This document shows, piece after piece, positions 1 through 9,889 of a DNA stretch of 26,548 nt (positions are counted from its first letter, which is position 1; every line of letters begins with the position of its first letter). Made by a program: the position numbers and the translations under genes. The notes under the pieces are model-generated. The model made no database searches, had not been told where the DNA came from, and saw only the letters and a program-made list of their open reading frames with translations. The stretch is from positions 1-26,548 of the forward strand of contig NGBS01000929.1 of NCBI GenBank assembly GCA_002245135.1. The letters run 5' to 3'. The stretch is from Proteromonas lacertae (Eukaryota; Sar; Bigyra; Opalinata; Proteromonadidae).

Positions 1-1
1 C

Positions 2-1491
2 AAGTTTGATTCTCATAAGTATGTAAATTTGACAAATCATAACTATTGGGTTGAGTTAAATATAACTGATCCAGATTATAGAACTCCTGAAGGTAAAGAA
101 GGACATACTTACCAATATGTGTTAGTTTATTGTGTGTTGTGAAAAATTAAGACTTCCAACAGGTAGACAATAATCAGAGTGCCAGTAGCTGATATTGGTA
201 ATGTTACCTGATGTGTATCCAATGTTAGGCTGCTTTAAATGTTCAAAAGAGATTAACCTTGAGTTTATACCCTAGTTACATAGCAACAGACACAGTAGTT
301 GATGATATAATAAGTAGAATAGATAAGATTCACTTTGTCGATGATTATGACCCAAGAGATCATGCAGGTACTGCAAATACCGACGTCTTGAAAAAAGCAA
401 ATCCTGAAGTATTTTTCTGTGGATGGGATATAGCCAAAGATTTAGCTGGTAAATTTGCTAATTATATATATTGGGGATCAGGTGATGAGACAAGTGCAAT
501 AGCTCGTTCTGAGTGGATTGAAATAATGGGTGTAATAGTAGGAGAAATAGACAAAGCTCAAACTGAGAGCGATCGAGCCAGAGATGCTTACAATAAAGTA
601 AAAGATGCAATATCTCCAAATGCTACAAAACCTAAAGTGTTTATGGGAACATTTTACAATTTTACTGATCATTCAGGTAAAGTTCGAGAAAGATGGTTTG
701 TTCCAGGTAATGAAAGTGATCAAGCGCGCTTAGTAATTGATGCACAAGGTACTTATTTAGGACCACCAGGATCAAAAGATATAGAACTTAATAAAGCTGA
801 TGGTGATAAATGGTTAAAAGAAGCTGATTTTTGGTTAGATGCTGAATATTGTTATAGTCGATTAGAATCCTTTTTAGGTGAATTTCCTGATTTAGGTAAT
901 TATAAAGTAGTTCAAAATGATAATATATATACACCAACTAGAAGAGCTGGAGATGATTTATGTCAAGTCAATGAAGCTTATGAAACTGGTGCAATTTATC
1001 CAAGTTATTTATTAGCTGATGTAGTAAATATATTACATCCAGGAACAATCCCTAATAGAACATTACAATTTTATTCCAATATATTGCCATTATCACCTAA
1101 TACTCATATCAAATTAGGTGATGTATCAACCTATCCAGTTAATTGTAAATATGGTGGTTGGCAAGAATGGAGTGAATGTAGTACAAATTGTGGAAATGGT
1201 TATCGATATAGATATAGAAATATTATACAATTACCTAAGAATGGTGGTTCTCAATGTAGATCTTCATTTGATGCAATTGATTGTGTTGGTCCTTGTAAAT
1301 CTACTTTCAACTTAACAGTTTTATTAATTTGTGTAGGTATACTTGCATTTTTAGTTGCTGTTGCTGTTGCATGGTATGTAGGAAGAAGAACAGCCAAGAA
1401 TATTGGTAATAGTTTACAGAATATGAAAGCTGATGAAAAGAGTGTAATGATTGAACAATTAGCGCAGGGTAATTATAATTCCATTGCATAA
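2..1491 (+). CDS. PBP-like (FecB/BtuF-type) ectodomain + TSP1 + TM surface protein, 5' partial
   Basis: The protein reads as a type I membrane protein. From about 167 to 1100 the translation follows the layout of FecB/BtuF-type periplasmic binding proteins (TroA-like fold): a VPVADIGN strand, AALNVQKRLTLSL, ANPEVFFCGW, a long helix (RSEWIEIMGVIVGE), KPKVFMGTFYN, ERWFVPGNESDQARLV, DNIYTPTRR, then YLLADVVNILHPG. This is followed by a TSP1 repeat (from 1159, WQEWSECSTNCGNGYRYR, paired Cys), a hydrophobic helix (about 1312-1377) ending in basic GRR, and a short cytoplasmic tail. The 5' end lies outside the window, so no signal peptide is visible. A 48-nt intron fits at 119-166 (GTG...TAG). Two 1-nt shifts between about 205 and 229 are needed to join exon 2 smoothly to the long frame (229-1491); sequence error is likely, but a short intron at 203-228 is an alternative. 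Likely role: ligand capture at the cell surface, possibly iron-siderophore or cobamide; the ligand is inference. Confidence 0.72.
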
Positions 1492-1643
1492 ACTAATAAA
1501 TGTTGTTATTTCTTTTAAAGGGATGTATTAATTGAATGAGAGATGTTTTAATGATATTTTTACATATTTACAGAAATTATACATAAAATACCAAAAACTT
1601 GGCTTGACAGAATTGAATCTTTTTTTTCTTATTTTTACAGTAC

Positions 1644-3889
1644 ATGCCTTCTATTCATTGTTTAACTCAAGGAGATGACTTAGTATTGAATATAATATTG
1701 ATATATAACCATTATAGAGCAAAATAACACCAGATTTACCTTACACAGTATATTTTTGTGTTTTTATTGATAGGTAATTAAACCAATAGCCGAAGAATAT
1801 CAAAGTTATTTAATAAAAGGTAAAGAAGAGGACTTTAATAGTCATTTGAAAGTTTTGAATTTAAAAGGCATTTCAGATGAATCAATCGAAAATTTGTATA
1901 TAAGTATATCATATAGTGAATATTAGAAAGTAGATCGAGGCAAATACTTGAATGATCAAAATCACGTAGATGAAGAAAGAGCAATTCACCTAACTGCTTT
2001 TCAAGCAATGGTATTAATAATTCCTCGTAGTTGTAATGCTATAAGTAGTGAAAGTTTTAAATATCAAAATGAAAATCGTATAAAGATATTGGATAATGTA
2101 TGTGAGAACTTAATTAGTTTAAACAAAAATGGTTTATGTCATGGTCGTTTAACACCAAGTAATATAACAATACATCCTAATAATGAATATAGATTGAGAA
2201 ATTGTGGTTTATTTGGTATAAGTCATATTCATGATTTATCATATGATGAATTTAGTTATTTAGCTCCAGAAGTGATAAGAGGTAAAGATTGTACAATAGC
2301 TTCTGATATATGGAGTTTTGGTTGTATTGTATACAATTTAATAACAGGTCGAAGATTATTCCATGCTTCAAATGTGAAAGATTTAGCTAGTAAAATAATA
2401 AAATGTGAAAGATTTAGCTAGTAAAATAATAAAATGTGATTTCATTATTGGTGAAAATGAATGTAATGATAAGGAGAGAAAATTGATTATTAACTTGGTG
2501 AAAAAGGATAAAGATGAAAGAATAAAGATTGATAATCTGAAAGAGAATCTTGAAAAGATAAAAGATGAGAAATTTGAACCAGATAGTGATAATGTGACTT
2601 TACATTATATAGAACAAATGGCTGAACATAATATGCCAATAACAGACGATGGAAAATTAGCAGTGATAGGTCAAAAAGGCATAAAACATGATTTTACATT
2701 ATTTGGTCAACCATTAACCTTACCACCAGCTCTATCCACAGAGACTTCTTCCGAAGCAGCAATGGAAGAAGAGAAGAAAGAAGAAGAAGAAGAGGTTCGT
2801 TTATTAGAGCAAGTAATAAATTTGTTTAATGATGTAGATCGATCAAAATACGAAGATAAAAAAGATTATCTGTTTGGTTTATTAATAAATTTAGCTTTCA
2901 AGAAAATGTATTTTACTACAATTAAAGAGAAAATGAAAACGAATAGCTATCCATTATATGATAAGATATTAAAAAATGTAATATGTAATGATTGGAAACC
3001 TGAAGAATTTGATCGAGATAGAATAGTAACTCCCACAATAGCTCTTGAATTAAAAAAGAGAGATGGAAATAATAGTAACAATAATGCTAAGATAGATGAA
3101 GAGAATTTAGCTTTAGCGAAGTTATTAGCAAAGATATTACCTGAGTTAAGTAATTTAAATATAATAGAATTATTACATACAGATAAAGAAACAACTGACA
3201 AAATCTTGAAGTATATTACAAATAATCTAGATCGAGATAACTTAAAGAGATTTAAGAAAATAAAGTTGAATGGTTCTTATGCCAGTAAAGATTCTATGAA
3301 GATATTTAGTGATGTTTTATCTTCATCTAATCATAAGAATATGAAGATTTTATATTTTGAAGATAATGAAATAGGAGATGATGGTATTACTTATTTAGCA
3401 TCTAAAGCCTGTGATATGCCTGATTTAGAAGAATTATATGTTAGTTCAAATGGAATAACATCAAAAGGTTTGAATATCTTAACAAACAGTTTGAAAGATT
3501 TTAAGCATTTGAATTGTATATCAATAGCTAAAAATAAACAAGTTGACAAGAACAGTGTTAGAAGATTCATAAAAGCATTAAGACATTGTCCTTACATCGA
3601 CTTTTTATGTCTTAGTGAAACAGCAGTTGATGATGATGTAATAGAAGATATAGTAAAAGCAATGAATGAGCATTTATTCAAACAATTAGAGATGGTACTA
3701 TTGAATAACAATCAAATCACTGATAAAGGTGCGAAATCCTTAATAAATTGTCTTGGTAAGACTCGTGCTGATAGTGTTTGTCCTAAATTGGGAATATTGG
3801 ATCTTAACAGTAATGATAAGATGAAAGATCGTAATATAACAAGTTGTGTATTTGGTAATGAAAAACCATGGTATGAATTTAGTTCTTAA
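1644..3889 (+). CDS. Pseudokinase with C-terminal RNI-type leucine-rich repeats
   Basis: The kinase C-lobe is plain: a catalytic loop HGRLTPSNI, activation-segment end YLAPEVIRG, then DIWSFGCIVYNLITGRRLF. The HRD aspartate is replaced (HGR) and the DFG position reads CGL/LFG without Asp. The N-lobe is short, with no glycine loop or VAIK lysine seen. A catalytically dead pseudokinase is therefore inferred. A charged linker (EEEKKEEEEEV) leads to ribonuclease-inhibitor-type LRRs at about 3241-3830 (LEELYVSSNGITSKGLNIL; LEMVLLNNNQITDKGAKSL). Proposed exons: 1644-1682, 1774-1903, 1934-2389, 2418-3889, totalling 699 codons in one frame. Intron 1904-1933 (30 nt) removes an in-frame TAG. The first exon and the ATG at 1644 are the least certain. 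Intron 2390-2417 arises within a 31-bp tandem duplication; without splicing there the frame is broken. It converges on POLD3, 79 bp apart. Confidence 0.7.
2371..2432 (+). repeat. 31-bp perfect tandem duplication inside the kinase coding region
   Basis: Two identical 31-bp units, 2371-2401 and 2402-2432, begin AATGTGAAAGATTTAG. Because 31 is not a multiple of three, unspliced translation shifts frame. GT at 2390 (unit 1) and TAG ending at 2417 (unit 2) delimit a 28-nt GT-AG stretch whose removal restores the frame, leaving one extra codon. Confidence 0.9.
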
Positions 3890-3968
3890 AACAAAAGAAT
3901 TTGATGTTTTTTGTTGTTGTTTACAAATATTCTTACTATTGTAATAATTATTAGTTATGTTAATTTTT

Positions 3969-5419
3969 TTATGCTGGTTTAAAAAAAGAAGAGATTGTAA
4001 TTTGACCATTTGAAGATTTCTTTGATTTCTTCTTCGGAGGAATGTCTTTCTCGTTTTCTTCATTCTTTAAACTTCTCTTACTCTTACTCTTACTATTTTT
4101 TTCTTTTGACTTTTCAGCTTTTATATTTTCATGATTATTATTATTATTATAATTATTTAAATCATCTTTTTTCTTTTTTTCTTTCTCTTCTTCAGTAACA
4201 TCAACTTCTTCTTCTACATATTTTTCTTCTGTTACTTCAAAACCATTTTCATCAATATAACTCACTAGTTTATATACACCTTTTGTTGGATTTTTATTTT
4301 CTTCCTTTTCTTCATATTCACTATCAACTGAGTTATTATATTCAAATTCATCATCATTTAATATTTCTTCTTTCTTTTCACTGTCATTTTCTTTTCTCTG
4401 ATCTTCCTTTTCTTTTGTATCATCAATAATATCACTTACTTCATCATTATCACTTTCTACAATATCATTTTCTTCATCTTCATTTTCATCATCATCGTCA
4501 TCATCAACAACATTTTTAACATTATTATTACTATTATTATTACCTTTATTGTTTTTCTTCATCATTGGTAATTCTACATCACTTCCAATATCATCTTCTT
4601 CATCATAATATAACGGTTTAATCTCTATTGACTTGTCACTTTCTATAAATCATATTATGGATTATAAAAATATACTGTTAAAAAAAGAATCCATTTTAGT
4701 TGATGATTTGCTAGGTTTATCTATTGCAATTAGTATAATAAAAAACTGATACTTTTTAATTGTTTTGATTTACTGCTATTATTTGATGGTTTTGGTATAA
4801 AAGATGATTTAGGAGTGAAACTTGATTTTAATGGTTGTAAATCTTTTATTTTTCTTTCTTTTTCTTCATCAGCAGCTGCTATAGCTTTATTTGATGCATC
4901 ATGAGCTGTTAAATTAGCTTTTGATCCAGCAATGATTTCTACACTTTTGAATTTATAATTTGGTTTTATATATTTCAATTCTTTACATTGTATTGGATAT
5001 AATGGTAATATTGTATTTATTGTAATATCTGGCTTTGTTAAGGAATTATTAATTATTCCATTTATCGAACAATCACCACCAATCTCAGCTGAATGAATGC
5101 TAAATAACAAACTACGCATATCTTCTATTTCATCATCTATACATAAACAAAATGGGAGAATTTATTAATACTATCTTCTCTTTCATCTCTCTTTATATCA
5201 ATTATGAAATTTTCAGCATTTATTTTATCAATTCCACATATTATCTCATTCTTATTTAGTTTTCCCTTATTTTCTTCGTAAAAATAACACAAATTTCTAA
5301 ATTATGATAACTATGATATACTTTTCTGCTTCAAATATACTGATGCGTTGTTCTCTTGCTAGAGACACATATGATACTATTGATTTATCATCAAACACCA
5401 ATTCTGAAATGGCGCTCAT
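3969..5419 (-). CDS. POLD3: DNA polymerase delta subunit 3 (POLD3/Cdc27 family)
   Basis: POLD3/Cdc27 is the non-catalytic subunit that bridges polymerase delta to PCNA in nuclear DNA replication. The extreme C-terminus is a PCNA-interacting box, QITISSFF followed by KPA and a stop, as in animal POLD3 (ITGFF near its end). Upstream lies YIDENGFEVTEEKYVEEE, matching the conserved 'GxxVTEKVYE' segment of the family, between long acidic and Lys-rich stretches. Exons (minus): 5419-5322, 5296-4753, 4720-4676, 4642-3969, with introns of 25, 32 and 33 nt, all GT-AG; the 32-nt intron contains TACTAAT, a consensus branch site. The 45-nt exon encodes an internal MDSFF motif. One extra base at the G-run 5154-5156 is needed to keep exon 2 open, giving about 453 aa against 466 in human. 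The start ATG (5417-5419) begins MSAISELVFDD. Confidence 0.88.
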
Positions 5420-5426
5420 TTTATAG

Positions 5427-5452
5427 AACAATCGAGATTTGAACCGATTGTT
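5427..5452. other. Perfect 8-bp hairpin followed by a T run, 5' of POLD3
   Basis: AACAATCG (5427-5434) and CGATTGTT (5445-5452) form an 8-bp stem with a 10-nt loop, and the T run continues to 5457. It sits 8 bp upstream of the POLD3 ATG, so on the minus strand it would lie in the 5' leader. The loop side resembles a tRNA T-loop (GGTTCAAATC), but no tRNA body surrounds it. Function unknown. Confidence 0.4.
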
Positions 5453-5457
5453 TTTTT

Positions 5458-6133
5458 CGACTATTTATTAGAAGATCTATAACTCAGTTTTATGTTATTT
5501 ATTTATTTCTTTTTTTATTATTTAATAGCACAATACATTTCACAATTAATAGATTTCATTTTATTTCTATTTTTATCAGATTAAAAAAAGAACAGTGTTA
5601 TATACATAAAATAACAAAGTACATATAAAGCTAAGTACTTATATTTATTTTATTTTAAAATATACAATCAATTTACATGAAAAATTCTTCTATTATCATT
5701 TTTATACTTTATTGATGCACCGCAATTAAAATACACACAACCATGCTATTTTTAGATAGACCTGTATAAATGAAAACAACATATTCAACGTTACTCTCTT
5801 AAGTTCTCATAAAACTCAAATATAACAATATACAATATCACAATAGGATTATTACCTTCATTCAATTAGTTCTTATGTATATTAGCGTAATTTTATTGAT
5901 ATTACATGAGTTTCATGAATGTATTAAAGAAGTAGGTGAAATATAGTCCAAAATGCATAAAATATATAAAATTAGTAGTTAGTTTAATAGATAGTACATA
6001 AATAGAATATACATCGAATAAAACCATAAAAAACAAAAAAAGAAGTTTGAGTGATTCAAACTACCAATAGAATTAACAAATTTCTTTCAATACATATTAA
6101 ATATTTTATTTGTACTTATTATTGACATAGATT
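5458..6133. other. Intergenic region between divergent POLD3 and HMG-box genes
   Basis: About 0.7 kb of very AT-rich DNA with stops in all frames. It should contain the promoters of the two divergent genes. A small stem (AGTTTGA 6044-6050 with TCAAACT 6056-6062) is present, but I see no further recognisable element. Confidence 0.5.
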
Positions 6134-7905
6134 ATGATGCAGCATATTTTGATCAATATTAGTGAACAGCCAGACACTCATATAGACATAATGAGTCATT
6201 TTAAATACAAAAACAGTTGTCAATGGTCTTGTTTAAGCTATAGTGACTGTAGAGTATTTATTTATGTATATATATTCCAGGTGAACATTGATCCAACCAA
6301 TAATATAGGGTTCTCAAGTAAAGGTAAAATGGTAATTATTGTAAATCATAAATCATTATTACCCAAAGAAAATGAAAGAAAGGAAACAGGAATCATTCCA
6401 ACTTCTGTCCATTTAGATTTCTTATCAACTGACATGACAATTGATGAATATGTAGAACTATGTATAATAAATATATCTAATTTAATAACATATATAGGTA
6501 ATATAGGATTTATATTTAATGATTTAGAAATTATAGTAAGAGAAGGAAATAGCATAGTTCATATAGAAATATACAATAATGAGTTTCATTCTAGTCCAAT
6601 GAATAGAGGATTGTATTTATATGCTTATAACAGAGATGATGTATATCGAATATTACCTTATTACGATGGATGGTTATTAAGTCTTCTTAACTTAAACAGA
6701 AAATATGATGAAAACTTAAAACAGATATATTTAAGAGTAGGATACTGTCGTCAGTTCAATTTAGAAAAAGAGATAGCTAATTCATCTGCTGTTATGGTAT
6801 TGTTACTGAGAGATAAAAAACTCAAGATACATGAATTAAACATGAAGAAATGTATAGTATCAACATATTGGTTTGATAAAAATAATGCAAAATGTATTTA
6901 TTCCAAAGAATTTGAAGAATTAGATCCTTCACCAGAAGTTTTAAATAACTGGGATGCTTATGGTAAAATAATCAAAGAATATAAGCTTCGATTTACATTC
7001 TTACCCAATCCAACTTCTATAAAAGTATAGTTGTAAAATTGATAATATATATATAACTTTAATAGACCAGAGGATTGAATAATAAAAATAAAGTAAGAAA
7101 TTGCTATAGTGCCTACAGTTTCTATTCAAAAGATATGCGTCCAGAAGTAGAAGAAGAATATTTACTTACTAACACAGAAGATAATTTAAATAAAGATGTA
7201 ATTAACAAAGAAATAGGTAATAGATGGAAACAAGAACTTTACCATACAAAACACATGTACGAAATGTATGCTGTATTAGATAGAATAAGATATTTAAAAG
7301 AAACAAAACAAGAATTAAAATATCCCTTTTCTGATATTGAGAAAGAAGAAGATAATTACAAAAAAGAAGAAATAGTTGCTAAAGTGGCTCATATAAAGCT
7401 TTTATTTAATAATATTAATCAGCCTTTATGTAAAAATGCAAAATATCTCATATATTATAATATTAATATCGAGAAATACAAAAAAGAAAACAGTCAAGAT
7501 ACAATAGATGATATATCTAAAAAGATATATGATGATTTTATGAAATTAAGCGACTATGAATTCGATAGAATGGTAAATAACAATAATTTTAATCTAAAGA
7601 ATATAACATATGATATTGTAGACGACAATGCTGTTAAATATCTTCCATCAAATATGATATTTAATACTGTTATTAAATCATATGAAAGTTCAAGTGAAGG
7701 AAAAGAACTTCAAACTGAAGAAGAAATGAGTTATCAACATATAAAAAGAGAACACGATAATGGAGAAAAAGGAATACAAGCAGATGAAGAAATAGAAAAT
7801 CAACCTATAAAGAGAAAACATGATGACGATGATAGAGAAGAGAATGATAATGACAACAAATGCATGAAAACATCTGATAGTTACAAATTGTTTGGTATTT
7901 TTTAG
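6134..7905 (+). CDS. HMG-box protein with a large unrecognised N-terminal domain
   Basis: I join two long reading frames through introns at 6254-6280 (27 nt, GTATTT...CAG) and 7025-7065 (41 nt, GTATAG...TAG). Exons 6134-6253, 6281-7024 and 7066-7905 then give 567 aa in one frame. The second intron replaces the stop at 7028 and the missing ATG of the downstream frame, so one gene is more likely than two. The third exon begins with basic residues and an HMG box: YSAYSFYSKDMRPEVEEEY, then EIGNRWKQEL and MYEMYAVLDRIRYLKE, as in sequence-unspecific or SOX/MATA-like HMG proteins that bend DNA. The C-terminus is acidic with KRKHDDDD, possibly a nuclear localisation signal. The first 290 residues (for example DLEIIVREGNSIVHIEIYNN) match nothing I recognise. 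The start could be the ATG at 6134 or 6137. Confidence 0.65.
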
Positions 7906-8026
7906 AAAAAATATATAATATAATATAATAATTTGATTTATTTTTTTGTATTAATCATATAAATAGATTGTTTTTTTTGTTGAAACAATCAAGTTCTTCA
8001 AACCAGAGTTGTATAGAACGGTCAAA

Positions 8027-8191
8027 ACCTATAGGTCAAACCTATAGGTTCATCGGTCAGTGACCGACAGCGACCTATAGTAACTATTAGTTTACCTTAT
8101 GTATACCATGTGCTTATAAATATATTATTATACTCTCAGACAAATATTCTTTCCATATATATCATTCTATAAAAACCCATTTGACCGACAG
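8027..8191. repeat. Cluster of short palindromes and direct repeats in AT-rich DNA
   Basis: ACCTATAGGT, itself a palindrome, occurs at 8027-8036 and 8040-8049, with a partial third copy from 8073. TCGGTCA-G-TGACCGA at 8053-8067 is an odd-length palindrome. TGACCGACAG occurs at 8061-8070 and 8182-8191. These are noticeably richer in G and C than the flanks. They could be transcription-factor sites or the remnant of a small DNA transposon; no terminal repeats or target-site duplication could be fixed. Confidence 0.5.
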
Positions 8192-8303
8192 TCGATGCAC
8201 TTTTTGATTGTTTGAAAATCTAATTTTATACAATAATTATTTTTATTATCATAATATAATTATGCTTTATGTTATATAAGAGAATAAAAATATTGAAAGA
8301 AAA

Positions 8304-8328
8304 ATTTCAAGCTTTTATGGCTTGAAAT
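8304..8328. other. Stem-loop, 9-bp stem
   Basis: ATTTCAAGC (8304-8312) pairs perfectly with GCTTGAAAT (8320-8328) around a 7-nt loop. It stands in non-coding DNA downstream of the HMG-box gene. No T run follows, and no function can be assigned. Confidence 0.35.
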
Positions 8329-8838
8329 GTTTGTATTTTGCATTATTTCCTATTTTTCACACTTATATTCATTTTGAGTATATTAATTCAATTTTAAATA
8401 GTGTTATAGTTTATAGTTCATCTATTGGTGAAGTTGGAAGTAATTATAATGTGTATGTAGTGAATGATTTCTGTAGATTAAATTGTTGAGCAATTAATAG
8501 AAATATGAAAGTAAAAAAAAAAAGCTAAAAAGTATAAATAGTAGAAGAAATTAGTATTTTTAGTAAATAGGATAAAATGTGAATCAAAAACCTATTTGAT
8601 AGCAAAACGCTGAGTAAATTGGGACTAGTAATAGATGAATGAATGTTATATGTATAATATAGATACAATATAGAAATTTTGTTAAATGAAGATATAAAAT
8701 TATAGAAATAGAAGTAAAGTAGAAGGACAATGTAGTACTATTTATTTTTTTATATTACAAATGCTAGTGAATTAAAATAGATTTTAATATAAAATGGCTA
8801 CTAAACCGATGGATAAGACGATGGTCGGTTAACAGATA

Positions 8839-9485
8839 AATACAACTATAGCAAAATGTGAAAGTATGGGAGTATACTATTGCGCAGATAGAAGCACTTG
8901 CTTTCAAATCGTTGTGTACTATACTATTTATGTAATTAGTCGTCAATTAAAGCGGTATATTTTCCATTTTGCAATAATGAAGAATACAAGTATAGTCATC
9001 AAACAGTATTATGTCATAAAGAATATTACTGCAATAACGTTTAGAAATACAAATGTTTAAATCTATATCAATCAGATTTATTTTCAAAAGTGAATCCTTT
9101 ATGCTGCGATAAGCATTGTCCAGATGGTGAGCAGTAGATTGATGAAATGGATATATGTACAGCATGCATTGAAGGATTTTATTGCTCGATAAGTATAGAA
9201 AATAAATGATGTTATATAGATGAAAAATACAGCACATGTAATAATAGCAACGAATATTGTCGTAGAGGATCAAGCATTCCTATAAATGTAAAGGATTGCG
9301 AAATTGCTATTCTAACAACCCAAACAACAACAACTCTACAATCAACAACTACTTTACCTCTAATAATTGTAGTTCCAACGACAGAACAAGACAAAGGAAA
9401 ATCTAAAATTGAAGAAGATTTAATTGGTAGATATGTTGTTATGTATATTTTAATTATATATCATATAAAAAATAAGCAACTATAA
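8839..9485 (+). pseudogene. Decayed Cys-rich, Thr-rich surface or secreted protein gene
   Basis: One frame carries regularly spaced cysteines (AKCESMGVYYCADRSTC; FPFCNNEEYKYSHQTVLC; CCDKHCPDGE; CTACIEGFYC), then a Thr-rich mucin-like stretch (TTQTTTTLQSTTTLP) and a possible membrane segment near the end (YVVMYILIIYHI). A 29-nt intron fits at 8911-8939 (GTTGTG...TAG). Three in-frame stops lie at 9042 (TAG), 9135 (TAG) and 9207 (TGA), yet composition and frame stay coding-like to the TAA at 9483. A recent pseudogene is the simplest reading; a substituted or badly sequenced copy of a functional gene is possible. The upstream start or first exon was not found; 8839 follows a possible CAG acceptor. 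The part from 9316 onward recurs in the right arm. Confidence 0.5.
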
Positions 9486-9889
9486 ATTCTTTACAAATAC
9501 TCAAAAAGAAGAGAAAATATAGAGCTCCAAATATACGTAAAGATTATTACAAGCTTCTTTGTAATTATAAAATGTAGAAATTAAATTTCCATTGTTATCC
9601 TTTGATCTTATAATTTGTTTGTATATTTATTTGATTAGTATAAACATTGATTATATAATGAAACATCATCTTCTTTTACTTGAGAATATGTATTTACAGA
9701 AAGAACTAAAAATGTTTATCGATAATAAGCTAATTTATTGAAAATAATTGTTACTTTAATAATTTCTTAAACATTTTAATATGTTCTTGAAACACAAATA
9801 TTGTTAATCAAAACAATCACAAAGTTTAATTTTTATTTAAAAATTGGTAGATAATTAATTAACAAACATATATTCATAACATATATAAA
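9486..9889. other. Intergenic region between convergent genes (left arm)
   Basis: About 400 bp of AT-rich DNA between the end of the decayed Cys-rich gene (plus) and the end of the HMG-box gene (minus). Nothing recognisable; it presumably holds two 3' ends. Confidence 0.4.

Larger units (their letters stand above)
7906..8838. other. Intergenic region with inverted motifs
   Basis: About 0.9 kb, very AT-rich, without a supportable gene. It holds the 8027-8191 motif cluster, a 9-bp hairpin (8304-8312 with 8320-8328, 7-nt loop), and a small inverted pair AACCGA (8804-8809)/TCGGTT (8825-8830). Confidence 0.5.

Noticed and set aside
5427-5457. Possible tRNA because of GGTTCAAATC on the minus strand
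   Set aside because: No acceptor, D or anticodon stem fits around it; only a hairpin remains.
6044-6062. Stem AGTTTGA/TCAAACT as a regulatory hairpin
   Set aside because: Seven pairs, mostly A-T, in very AT-rich DNA; expected by chance.
7025-7905. Separate gene starting with TTG at 7075
   Set aside because: A 41-nt GT-AG intron (7025-7065) joins it in frame to the gene upstream, which explains the missing ATG.
9042-9137. Reading TAG as glutamine (ciliate-type code)
   Set aside because: TAG ends other well-delimited frames (7905, 24732), TAA ends POLD3 exactly after its PCNA box, and a TGA is also in frame in the same gene.
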